A program made the position numbers and the translations under genes. A stretch of DNA of 64,000 nucleotides from Variovorax sp. PBL-E5. Its GTDB lineage: Bacteria; Pseudomonadota; Gammaproteobacteria; Burkholderiales; Burkholderiaceae_C. This document shows, piece by piece, positions 20,528-28,321 of the stretch. The notes under the pieces are model-generated. The model had not been told where the DNA came from and ran no database searches. It saw only the letters and a list, made by a program, of their open reading frames with translations. Within the stretch, counting starts at the first letter, position 1, and each line of letters starts with the position of its first letter. The stretch spans positions 1 to 64,000 of the forward strand of contig NZ_LR594671.1 in the NCBI RefSeq assembly GCF_901827185.1, in the 5' to 3' direction.

Positions 20528-21472
20528 ATGAAAACGTCTCCCATCTCCGTCGAAGAATTTGCCGAATCGGTGCTCGCCGTGCCGCCGCTCGCGCGCCGTG
20601 CGGACCTGTCGCTCGACGCCGCGCAGAACCGCAAGCTCATCCGGCACATCGAGGCGGGCGGCGTGAGGACGCTGCTGTACGGCGGCAACGCCAACCTCTA
20701 TCACGCGTCGGTTCACGAATACGGCGAACTGCTGTCCATGCTGGCCGACGCCGCGGCCGACACCACGCGGGTGATCCCTGCCATCGGGCCGGACTTCGGA
20801 AAGATGAGCGACCAGGCCCGCGTGCTGCGCGGCAGCGGCTTTCGCACGGCGATGGTGCTGCCGATGCAGGGCTTTGCGACGCCGCAAGGCATCGTCGACG
20901 GCATCTCGCGCGTGGTCGATCTGCTCGGCATGCCGGTGACGGTCTACCTCAAGGACGACAAGTCGATCGGCGTCGACGCGCTCGGCAAGCTGGTCGACGA
21001 CCAGCGCGTGCTGGTGGTCAAGTACGCCGTCGTGCGCCCCGACCCTGCGGTCGATGCCTACCTCGATGCGTTGATCGCGCGCATCACGCCGCGGCGCATC
21101 GTGAGCGGCATGGGCGAACGGCCGACGCTGGTGCATCTGGCGCGGCTCGGCCTCGCTTCGTACACCACCGGTTCGGGTTGCATTGCACCGGCGCCATGCC
21201 GGCGGTTGTTCGAGGCGCTCAAGGCCGGCGATCTGGCCGCGGCCCAACCGATCTACGACCGCTTCATGCCGCTGGAAACGCTGCGCGATTCGATCTCGCT
21301 GATCCGTGTGCTGCACGACGCGGTGAGTCTTTCGGGACTGGCCGACATGGGCCCGCACCTGCCGCTCCTGAGTGCATCGCCGGCCGACCGGCACGAAGAG
21401 ATCGGGGCGGCAGCCCAGGACCTGCTCGCCTACAACCGCGACCCGGCCTTCGCAACCCAGGCATCTTCATGA
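20528..21472 (+). CDS. DapA/dihydrodipicolinate synthase family lyase or dehydratase
   Basis: The 314-residue protein is a class I aldolase-type barrel. The Schiff-base lysine is in VVKYAVVRPD at about residue 165, and the pocket-lining GGVRTLLYGGNANLY replaces the usual GTTGE loop. The family includes sugar-acid enzymes such as 2-keto-3-deoxygluconate aldolase and 5-dehydro-4-deoxyglucarate dehydratase. With the neighbouring enolase-superfamily dehydratase it would complete breakdown of an imported sugar acid. Its stop overlaps the regulator start by four bases. Confidence 0.82.
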   Translation: MKTSPISVEEFAESVLAVPPLARRADLSLDAAQNRKLIRHIEAGGVRTLLYGGNANLYHASVHEYGELLSMLADAAADTTRVIPAIGPDFGKMSDQARVLRGSGFRTAMVLPMQGFATPQGIVDGISRVVDLLGMPVTVYLKDDKSIGVDALGKLVDDQRVLVVKYAVVRPDPAVDAYLDALIARITPRRIVSGMGERPTLVHLARLGLASYTTGSGCIAPAPCRRLFEALKAGDLAAAQPIYDRFMPLETLRDSISLIRVLHDAVSLSGLADMGPHLPLLSASPADRHEEIGAAAQDLLAYNRDPAFATQASS

Positions 21473-22158
21473 GCAATCGCCAAACCACCGGTCTGGTGGA
21501 TCGCGTCTATCGGGAAATTCTCGGCTCCATCGGCGAGACCGGATTCACCGAAGGACAGAAGCTGCCGACCGAGCAGGCGCTGGCCGAAAAATTCTCCACC
21601 TCGCGTCCGACCATTCGCGAGGCACTGTCGCGCCTGCGTGCCGACGGCATCATCGCGACGCGCCAGGGGTCGGGCACGGTGGTGGTCAAGCGACCCGACC
21701 CCGATCTGCCGCTCTTCGCGCCGCTGGAGACGATTTCCGACATCCAGCGCTGCTACGAATTCCGCATCGTCACCGAGCCCGGCGCCGCGGCGCTCGCAGC
21801 GAGCGTGGCCGACGATGCCGACCTGGCCGAGATCGAGCGCAGGTTCCGCCTGCTCGATACGGTGATCAGCGAGCAGGCGCTGGGGGTGGACGAGGATTTC
21901 GAATTTCACCTGGCCATTGCGAGAGCCACCAAGAACCAGTTCTTCACCTCGGTGATCGCCTCGATGCAGCCGCAGGTCCTGTTCAGCATGAACCTGATGC
22001 GCAGCCTGTCGCTCTTCAAGAGCGCCGAGCGGCAGAAGCTGGTGCAGGCGGAGCACGAAGCGGTGTTGCGTGCGCTGCAGAAGCGCGATGCGCGAGCCGC
22101 CTCGCACGCGATGAAGCTTCACCTCGAACGCGCGCGCGACCGGATGTTCGGTACCTGA
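21469..22158 (+). CDS. FadR-subfamily GntR transcriptional regulator
   Basis: The 229-residue protein has an N-terminal winged helix (KLPTEQALAEKFSTSRPTIREALSRL, with the wing GSGTVVV) and a C-terminal all-helical FCD ligand-binding domain (FRIVTEPGAAALAA, DEDFEFHLAIARATKN, EHEAVLRAL). The Asp/His metal ligands of FCD domains appear as D..H in EDFEFH and later His residues. It is coupled to the DapA-like gene by an ATGA overlap. It probably binds the paired operator at 20447-20489 and represses both arms until the sugar acid or a derivative binds. Confidence 0.9.
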   Translation: MSNRQTTGLVDRVYREILGSIGETGFTEGQKLPTEQALAEKFSTSRPTIREALSRLRADGIIATRQGSGTVVVKRPDPDLPLFAPLETISDIQRCYEFRIVTEPGAAALAASVADDADLAEIERRFRLLDTVISEQALGVDEDFEFHLAIARATKNQFFTSVIASMQPQVLFSMNLMRSLSLFKSAERQKLVQAEHEAVLRALQKRDARAASHAMKLHLERARDRMFGT

Positions 22159-22215
22159 TCGCTGCCCTCGCTTCGGCCGTGGACGGCGCGGGCCGCGGCA
22201 CGGCGTCGGTGGGTT

Positions 22216-23112
22216 CTAGCCGAGCTTGCCGTTCTGGAAGTCGTGCATCGCCTGCGTCACCTGTTCGCGGGTGTTCATCACGAAGGGACCGTATTGCGCG
22301 ATCGGTTCGTGCAGGGGCTTGCCCGCGATCAGCAGCGCGCGCGCCGGGCTGTGATTGGAAGCGGGCGCATGCAGCAGCACGCCGTCGCTGTCGGCCGCGT
22401 TGGCGAGGATGGCCATGCGCTTGGTCGGGATCTCGCTGCCGGCGATGTAGAGCGACTCGCGGAATACATAGATCAGCGCATTGTGGTCGGGCGCCAGCGG
22501 CTGCGCGAACTCGGCGCCCGGCGGCAGCGTGATGTCCAGGTAGAGCGGCTCGGTGTGATCGCGCTGCACCGCACCCGCGATGCCGTGGCTCTCGCCGGCG
22601 ATCACGCGCACGTGCACGCCGGCCGGCGTGGTGAATTCGGGGATCTCCGCGCTCTGGATGTCGCGATACCAGGGCTTGCGCATCTTGTCCTTGGCCGGCA
22701 GGTTGAGCCAGAGCTGGAAGCCTTCCATCAGGCCTTCTTCCTGCTCGGGCAGCTCGCTGTGGACCAGGCCGCGGCCGGCGGTCATCCATTGCACGCCGCC
22801 GTTTTCCAGCAGGCCTTCGTGGCCGGCGCTGTCGCGATGGCGCATGCGGCCGGCGATCATGTAGGTCACGGTTTCGAAGCCGCGGTGCGGATGGCTCGGA
22901 AAGCCGCCGATGTAGTCGCCCGGGTTGTCGCTGCCGAAGGCGTCGAGCATGAGGTAGGGGTCGAGCCGCTGCTGCAGGGTCTGGTGCAGCACGCGCGTGA
23001 GCTTGACGCCGTCGCCGTCGCTGGTGGAGACGCCGGCCACGATCTGGTCGATGCCGCGCGGCGCGGCCAGGGCGGCGGGTTCGACGGCGTGGGGATGGTG
23101 TGCGGTGGTCAT
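22216..23112 (-). CDS. Pirin family protein (bicupin)
   Basis: The 298-residue protein has the pirin bicupin fold: metal ligands in FPSHPHRGFETVTYMIAG and HRDSAGHEGLLENGGVQWMTAGRGLVHSE, with the His/His/His/Glu pattern of the N-terminal cupin complete. Pirins of this type act as quercetinases or redox-linked transcription cofactors; which applies here is unknown. The start MTTAHHPHAVEP at 23112 is favoured over an upstream ATG at 23166. It follows the exosortase operon on the same strand after a 121-base gap. Confidence 0.9.
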   Translation of the reverse strand: MTTAHHPHAVEPAALAAPRGIDQIVAGVSTSDGDGVKLTRVLHQTLQQRLDPYLMLDAFGSDNPGDYIGGFPSHPHRGFETVTYMIAGRMRHRDSAGHEGLLENGGVQWMTAGRGLVHSELPEQEEGLMEGFQLWLNLPAKDKMRKPWYRDIQSAEIPEFTTPAGVHVRVIAGESHGIAGAVQRDHTEPLYLDITLPPGAEFAQPLAPDHNALIYVFRESLYIAGSEIPTKRMAILANAADSDGVLLHAPASNHSPARALLIAGKPLHEPIAQYGPFVMNTREQVTQAMHDFQNGKLG

Positions 23113-23233
23113 GCGGCCATGGTGGCACGGACGGGACGACCGCGTTGTGCGTGGGGCGACCGGCACAAGGGGCGAAGGACCGGCGCCGGGCGGGCGAGGC
23201 CGGCTGATCGATCACGCCTGCACGAAGATCTCG

Positions 23234-24520
23234 TCAGGGCGGCGGCGCGAAGTGCGCATTGGCGACGCCGCGCAGCAGCGCTTCGCGCTGGCCATGGGTG
23301 ATGCCGCGAATGCCCTCGGCCACCCACTTGGCGCGTGCGGCATCGATCTGGCCGCTCTGCTGCCACTTCTCGAGCGCGGCGCCCGGGTTGTGCAGCATCG
23401 CCGCCAGCCACACGGCCTGCGCCGGTTCGAGGTTGCGTGCGCTGCGCTTGAAATAGCGGCGCGCGGCCGGCTCGGCGCCGCACAGGGCCGGCCCCCAGGG
23501 CGCGTTGTCGAGGTAGAGCTGCAGGATGCGCGCCTTGCCGAGCGTCTGTTCCATCTCGACCGCATAGAGCAGTTCGCGCAGCTTGCGCGCGGCGCTGCGC
23601 TCGCTGCCGGTCACCAGCAGCTTGGCGAGTTGCTGCGTGAGCGTGCTGCCGCCGCGCTCGGCCTGCTCGGCTTTCTGGTTGCCCTCCATCGAGGCCGTGA
23701 GTTCGGTCAGGTCGTAGCCCGGGTGGGTGAAGAAGCGCTGGTCCTCGGCCGCGATCACGGCGCGCGCGAGCCAGCTGTCGCTGGCCAGGCGGCTGGGTGC
23801 GCCGCAGCTGCTGCGCGCACCGAGCATCGCTTCGGTGCCCAGTCCCTCGACGGTGAACTGCGAGATGCGCGGCTGCATCGCGAAGGTGCCGGCCGGCAGC
23901 GTGACCTGCGCGCGCAGCGCCAGCGTGCCGCCGATGCGCGCGCGCTGCAGCTCGGGCAGTTCGGGCGCGAGCACCGCGTACCACTGCGTGATCGGCGCGT
24001 CGGCGGCATCGATGTTGAGCTGCAGGTTCTTCTGCGAGAGCCGGCCGTTCCAGCGCGCGTGAAGCACTTTGTCGGTGGTGCCGGATGCGGCGCCGGCCGG
24101 CAGTGCGCCCGGCGTGCCTTCCAGCGCGCCGCTCAGCGAGCCGGCATCGCGGCGGGCCGTGATGCGCAGGTTGTCGACCCGGATCGGCACCGGCCCGAGC
24201 GCGGGCACCACGGCGCTGCAGGGCGCGCAGTCCATCTCGAGCGTGTTGGTGGGTTCGTCCCATGCGAAGCGCATCGGCCCGAAGCCGGTGTCGAGGGTGC
24301 GGCCTGCGATCCACGGCGCGAACCAGGACGAGGTGGCCAGCCGGATCGCCGTCGGCACGCCGACCTCGAGCGTCAGCGGCCCGGCCTTGATGCGGGTCGG
24401 CCATTCGTCCTGGCCCGGCGCCAGCGCCAGCTTCACGATCAGGAAGGCGGCGACCGCGGCCGTCAGGATCAGGGCCAGCAAGGCATACAACAGATAACGC
24501 AGCGCTTTGTTCAAAATCAC
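23234..24520 (-). CDS. GT51 peptidoglycan glycosyltransferase with a long N-terminal periplasmic domain
   Basis: The 428-residue protein begins with a membrane anchor (LLYALLALILTAAVAAFLIV). About 220 residues of unfamiliar, Cys-containing periplasmic sequence follow, then a complete GT51 domain. The catalytic Glu (about E259) is in AAEDQRFFTHPGYD, followed by GGSTLTQQLAKLL and KLRELLYAVEMEQTLGKARILQLYL. There is no transpeptidase domain. GT51 enzymes polymerise lipid II into glycan strands; usually this domain follows the anchor directly. The GTG start at 24520 is preceded by GAGTGAGAGA. It is the last gene of the exosortase operon, four bases after the previous stop. Confidence 0.82.
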   Translation of the reverse strand: MILNKALRYLLYALLALILTAAVAAFLIVKLALAPGQDEWPTRIKAGPLTLEVGVPTAIRLATSSWFAPWIAGRTLDTGFGPMRFAWDEPTNTLEMDCAPCSAVVPALGPVPIRVDNLRITARRDAGSLSGALEGTPGALPAGAASGTTDKVLHARWNGRLSQKNLQLNIDAADAPITQWYAVLAPELPELQRARIGGTLALRAQVTLPAGTFAMQPRISQFTVEGLGTEAMLGARSSCGAPSRLASDSWLARAVIAAEDQRFFTHPGYDLTELTASMEGNQKAEQAERGGSTLTQQLAKLLVTGSERSAARKLRELLYAVEMEQTLGKARILQLYLDNAPWGPALCGAEPAARRYFKRSARNLEPAQAVWLAAMLHNPGAALEKWQQSGQIDAARAKWVAEGIRGITHGQREALLRGVANAHFAPPP

Positions 24521-24524
24521 TCTC

Positions 24525-25097
24525 TCACTCGATCCGCCGGGCGAGGGTCACGGCCTGCCACGGCCCCTGGGACTGTCCGCCGACGGCCGACCAGTACCAG
24601 GCTGAAGTGTCGGTGAAAGCGCGGCCTTCGGCGTCGACGATGCGCTCGCAGACACGCAACTTCGACGTGCCGCGACGCTCGGCGTCGAAACAGCGCCACA
24701 GACGGGCCTCGGCGTCGCGTTCCAGCCGCACCTGTGCAATCCGAAAGCCGAGCGCGCGGTAACAGTCGGCCGCCGGATGCAGCATGCGCGTCGGCGTGTT
24801 GACCTGACGCAGCACGAACATGCGTTCGCCGTCGGTCAGGCGTGCGATGGCGCCGGGAAAGCGGTCGGCGAAGCGCTGCTCGACCTCGCCGAGCGCCAGC
24901 GGGCGCAGCCGCACGCCGCCCCATTCGCTCGGCCACTCGTGAAAGGGCGCGATCGCCACGGGCGCCGGAGACGGCCGCAATGCGCAGGCGGCCGACCATG
25001 CGAGGCAGGCCAGCATGACGACGGCGAACGCTGCCTTGTGGGCAATGCGGTTGACGAAACGGTTCGCGAACCAGCGGTCAAAGAGCGGTATCGACAC
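24525..25097 (-). CDS. Exosortase-operon membrane-anchored protein, possibly EpsI-like
   Basis: The 190-residue protein has one N-terminal hydrophobic segment (AAFAVVMLACLAWSAACAL) and a periplasmic domain with HPAADCYRALGFRIAQ, WRCFDAERRG and a conserved-looking WYWSAVGG near the end. EpsI-type proteins accompany many exosortases and are periplasmic. The layout fits, but sequence alone does not prove the family. The GTG start at 25097 lies within the last 20 bases of the exosortase gene, so translation is coupled. An ATG further in is not available before the membrane segment. Confidence 0.6.
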   Translation of the reverse strand: MSIPLFDRWFANRFVNRIAHKAAFAVVMLACLAWSAACALRPSPAPVAIAPFHEWPSEWGGVRLRPLALGEVEQRFADRFPGAIARLTDGERMFVLRQVNTPTRMLHPAADCYRALGFRIAQVRLERDAEARLWRCFDAERRGTSKLRVCERIVDAEGRAFTDTSAWYWSAVGGQSQGPWQAVTLARRIE

Positions 25098-26010
25098 GGC
25101 GGCCTCCGTCGGTGGTGATCAGGCCCGGGATGGTGCGGGCGACATGGTGTTCGCGGGGCTTGGGCGCGCGCGCCATTACCCAGGCGATGCCGCCGCATAG
25201 CAGCGCCAGCAGCGCGAGGCCGAGCGCTTCGTGCAGCGCGGGCGCCAACGCATGCCCCGCGCCCTCGAAGCCGATCAGCAGGCTGTTGCGCACGATGTTG
25301 CCGGCCATCACCAGGAGGCCCACGGCCGGCAGCCGGGCCAGGAAGCCGCGGTCGTCGCGCCGCGCCCAGAGCGCGACCACGCAGGCCGTGAAGTAGCCGA
25401 GCCAGACCATCTGCGCGCCGGAGCAGGGCGCATCGACGATCACCAGGTGGCCATCAACCACCAGGCTGCTGCCTTCACGCGTGACGTCGAACAAGGGCGC
25501 CAGCAACCAGCGGCTGGCCTCCGCCGTCACGATGCGCAGCGGATAGCCCGCATAGAACTGCAGCGACGACAACAACGGCAACGCGAGCACCGACAGGCCC
25601 GCGACCGGCAGCGCGGCAATGCGCCGCGGCAGGAAGGCGATGAGGCCGCACGCGAGCGCGAGCACGGCCAGCAGCCCGGCCGCGAGCGGCGGCAGCGCCG
25701 GCACGATGCCCGCGCCGGTTCGCAGCACGGTGGCTGCGAACGTGCCGCTGGTGGCAAGCGCCAGCCAGCCGAGGCGCGGCGCCGGACGCAGGTCGCGCCG
25801 CAAGGTCCAGGTCAGCACGACCAGCGCCGCGAGCGCGAGCAGGCCGAGCGGATCGTCCGAGCCGTCGCGCAGGCGCGCGGCCATCCAGAGCCAGGTCGGC
25901 ATCAGCGCCGCGGCCTGCAGTGCCAGCCACGCCGAGGCCGGCGCACGGTCGAGCTGGATGCCGCGGTCGAAGACGCGGGGGTGGGTGCTTGCGAGTGCAG
26001 CGAGTGACAT
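25078..26010 (-). CDS. Exosortase family protein (exosortase Q-like)
   Basis: The 310-residue protein has about eight membrane helices and the exosortase catalytic triad in order: Cys196 in VDAPCSGAQM, Arg241 in NIVRNSLLI and His260 in LHEALGLALL. Exosortases cleave PEP-CTERM-type tails and pass the protein to the cell surface. The only visible substrate is the gene immediately upstream, so this looks like a dedicated one-target system. I chose the ATG at 26010, which follows GAAGGAACC and lies 13 bases after the preceding stop; an ATG at 26049 overlaps the target gene. Assignment to the Q class is from memory. Confidence 0.85.
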   Translation of the reverse strand: MSLAALASTHPRVFDRGIQLDRAPASAWLALQAAALMPTWLWMAARLRDGSDDPLGLLALAALVVLTWTLRRDLRPAPRLGWLALATSGTFAATVLRTGAGIVPALPPLAAGLLAVLALACGLIAFLPRRIAALPVAGLSVLALPLLSSLQFYAGYPLRIVTAEASRWLLAPLFDVTREGSSLVVDGHLVIVDAPCSGAQMVWLGYFTACVVALWARRDDRGFLARLPAVGLLVMAGNIVRNSLLIGFEGAGHALAPALHEALGLALLALLCGGIAWVMARAPKPREHHVARTIPGLITTDGGRRVDTAL

Positions 26011-26023
26011 GCCGGTTCCTTCG

Positions 26024-28102
26024 TCAAGCGGTGAAACGGCGCGGGTCATGGCGTCGTGCTCTGCGGCGCAGCATGGCCAGCATCGACAGCACCACGGCGA
26101 TCGCGCCCAGTGTCTCGGGCTCGGGCGTGCTCGGCACTTCGGCGCCGAGGGTCTGGCCGAGCGCGGATTCCTCGACGCCCTTGGGCAGCGGCTGCGGCTG
26201 GTCGACGCCCACGCTGTTCCGTGGCGCTGGATTGCGCACCACCTTGTCGACCGCGATGAAGCTGGTGTACTGCGTCAGCAGCCCATAGCGCAGGCCGAGC
26301 TCGGTGATGCGCTGCTTGAACGCGTCGCCGCCTTCCAGCGCTTCCTGGTCGCTCAGGCTCGCGATGCGATGGCGCGCCCAGAGGCTGCGCAGCGCGGCCG
26401 CATCGCGGCGCGTCTGGCCGTCGATCTTCAACACCTGGCGGTACGGCCCGCTGGCGCCGCGGCCTTCGATCACGACGCTGCCGCGGGCTTCACCGCGCCA
26501 CTTGCCGAACACGATCACCGGCCGTTCGCCGAGCACGTCAGGCAGCGTTTCGGGTTCCACGTCGTAGACGTCGAGGCCCACGAAGCGCGCCTTCACGTCG
26601 GTCAGCACGGGCAACTCGACCATGCGCCGAAAGCGCGCGGCCTGCTCCGGCGCCTGCAGCGGGTCGGTGATGATGAAAGGCTCGCCCATGCCGGCGCGCG
26701 CCAATCCTTCCATCAGCATCCGGTTGACCGAGGAGCCGATGCCGAAGGCGAACAGGTTGGCCTTGGAGAGGTTCTGCCGCACCAGCGCGAAGGCTTCGCG
26801 CTCGACCGTCACGTAGCCGTCGGTCACGACCACGATGCTGCGCGAGATGCCTTCGGCCTTGGGCTCCGCATAGGCGCGCCTGAGCGCCGGGATCAGCTCG
26901 GTGCTGCCGCTGCCGCTGTAGTTCTGGATCGTCGCGAGGGCCTGCGCGATGTTGGCGCGCGTCGCGGGCACCGAGTGCGGCGAGAGCATGCGGTTGCTGC
27001 CCGAGAACAGCAGCACGTTGAAGGTGTCGCTGGGCCGGAGGCCGCCGATCAGCCGCTCCAGCATCACCTTGGCGGTGTCGAGCGGAAAGCCGTGCATCGA
27101 GCCCGAGATGTCGACCACGAAGATGTAGTCGCGCGGCGAGATGGCGCTGGCGGCCACCGACTTCGGTGGCTCGACCATCGCGAGGAAGAAGTTTTCCGCG
27201 TCCTCGCCGCCGCTGCCGCCCTGGCCCTTGTAGAGCATCAGGCCCGATTCGATCTGCTCGCCCGCGAGGCGGTAGTCGAGCACGAAGTCGCGGTTGTTCG
27301 CAGGCTCGCTGGCGGCGGCAAGCGTGATGTCCGCATGCCGGTCTTCGTCGCGCTTCGCGACCTCGACCGCATGCGTGAGCGAGCGCACTTCGCGGATGCC
27401 GATCGGCGTGTCGAGCGTGACCTTCAGCTGGAAGGCGGTGTTCGGCGCGATGCCCGCGTGCAGGGTCGGCTGCGCGACCCACTTCGCATCGCGGTTCTCC
27501 GACTGCGGGCTGTTGTAGCGCGGCCCGACCACGGTCGGGAACACGAACTGGTAGTTGCCGGCCTGCGGCACCAGCAGCTCGGTGTAGTGCAGCTCGACCC
27601 GCACATCGTCGCCCGGCAGGATGTTGGCCACGTTCATCTGGAACACGTTGGGCAGATGCTGCTCGAGCAGCGCGGCGGTCTTGCCTTCCTTCTTCGCGCT
27701 GTCGTAGTCGATGCGGGCCTGCTGCTTCTCGCGGATCTGCGCGGTGATCAGGCGATCGCCGAGCCGCACATTGAGGCCGCCGACCGCGGCTCGCGTGGAG
27801 CCCGGGAACACGTACCTCGCTTCGATCGGTCGCTGCCCTTCGTTGCGATAGGTCTGCGTGACCGTGACGTCGGCGATCACGCCCGAGATCTTCACGTCGA
27901 CCTGCGTGGCCTTGAGCGGCAGGCGGTCGACCGCCGGATCGTCGCTCTGGACGAAGAAGTACGGGCTCTCGGTCTTCAGGCGCGGCCCGGGCGCCTCCTG
28001 GGCCTGCACCGGTCGCGCGATGAGCACTGCGCAGCAGGCGCTCGCGAGGCTCAGCGTGGCGAGCCAGAGCCAGCGGCCGGGTCGGGGTGTGATGGCTTCC
28101 AT
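26024..28102 (-). CDS. VIT and VWA domain surface protein with PEP-CTERM-type sorting tail
   Basis: The 692-residue protein has a signal peptide (LSLASACCAVLIARPVQA), a VIT domain (about residues 40-190, with NEGQRPIEARYVFPGSTRAA), and a VWA domain starting FVVDISGSMHG near residue 331. Its MIDAS residues DxSxS, a T (SGSGSTELIPAL) and D (VVVTDGYV) are present. The tail is PEPETLGAIAVVLSMLAML followed by RRRARRH: a Pro-Glu-Pro motif, one membrane helix and a basic end. That is the signature of an exosortase substrate, and the exosortase is the next gene. Such proteins resemble inter-alpha-trypsin inhibitor heavy chains and bind other proteins through metal. It heads the four-gene operon. Confidence 0.88.
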   Translation of the reverse strand: MEAITPRPGRWLWLATLSLASACCAVLIARPVQAQEAPGPRLKTESPYFFVQSDDPAVDRLPLKATQVDVKISGVIADVTVTQTYRNEGQRPIEARYVFPGSTRAAVGGLNVRLGDRLITAQIREKQQARIDYDSAKKEGKTAALLEQHLPNVFQMNVANILPGDDVRVELHYTELLVPQAGNYQFVFPTVVGPRYNSPQSENRDAKWVAQPTLHAGIAPNTAFQLKVTLDTPIGIREVRSLTHAVEVAKRDEDRHADITLAAASEPANNRDFVLDYRLAGEQIESGLMLYKGQGGSGGEDAENFFLAMVEPPKSVAASAISPRDYIFVVDISGSMHGFPLDTAKVMLERLIGGLRPSDTFNVLLFSGSNRMLSPHSVPATRANIAQALATIQNYSGSGSTELIPALRRAYAEPKAEGISRSIVVVTDGYVTVEREAFALVRQNLSKANLFAFGIGSSVNRMLMEGLARAGMGEPFIITDPLQAPEQAARFRRMVELPVLTDVKARFVGLDVYDVEPETLPDVLGERPVIVFGKWRGEARGSVVIEGRGASGPYRQVLKIDGQTRRDAAALRSLWARHRIASLSDQEALEGGDAFKQRITELGLRYGLLTQYTSFIAVDKVVRNPAPRNSVGVDQPQPLPKGVEESALGQTLGAEVPSTPEPETLGAIAVVLSMLAMLRRRARRHDPRRFTA

Positions 28103-28223
28103 GACGATGGTCCTTGTCCCTCGGGGGATGGTCGTGCGACGGTGCACGGGGACCAATGTCGGAGCCGGCGGAGAAGGCAATGGGAAGCCTGTTTGAACCA
28201 ATCGGCCGCAAGCCGAGTCTTCT

Positions 28224-28239
28224 GTGAAGTCTGTGTGAA
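28224..28239 (-). promoter_or_regulatory. CreB-type (cre/blr) tag in the VIT/VWA-PBP1A divergent promoter region
   Basis: GTGAA at 28224-28228 and GTGAA at 28235-28239 are separated by exactly six bases. On the minus strand this reads TTCAC-N6-TTCAC, the published CreB/BlrA tag. A third GTGAA abuts at 28240-28244, and an opposed TTCAC lies at 28257-28261. The creB and creC homologues are only 2.5 kb away. The tag is 122 bases upstream of the VIT/VWA start and oriented toward it, and 82 bases upstream of the PBP1A start. Control of one or both by CreB is inference. Confidence 0.8.
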
Positions 28240-28321
28240 GTGAAGCGGCAAGGGACTTCACATGCGCTGCGGGTGGTGCAGCCACCATCGCAGCTCCTGA
28301 TCGACGAGAGCGAGAACAACC

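Noticed and set aside
25619..28243. Long open frame antisense to the VIT/VWA and exosortase genes
   Set aside because: The composition is that of a shadow; the opposing genes have complete domains and catalytic residues.
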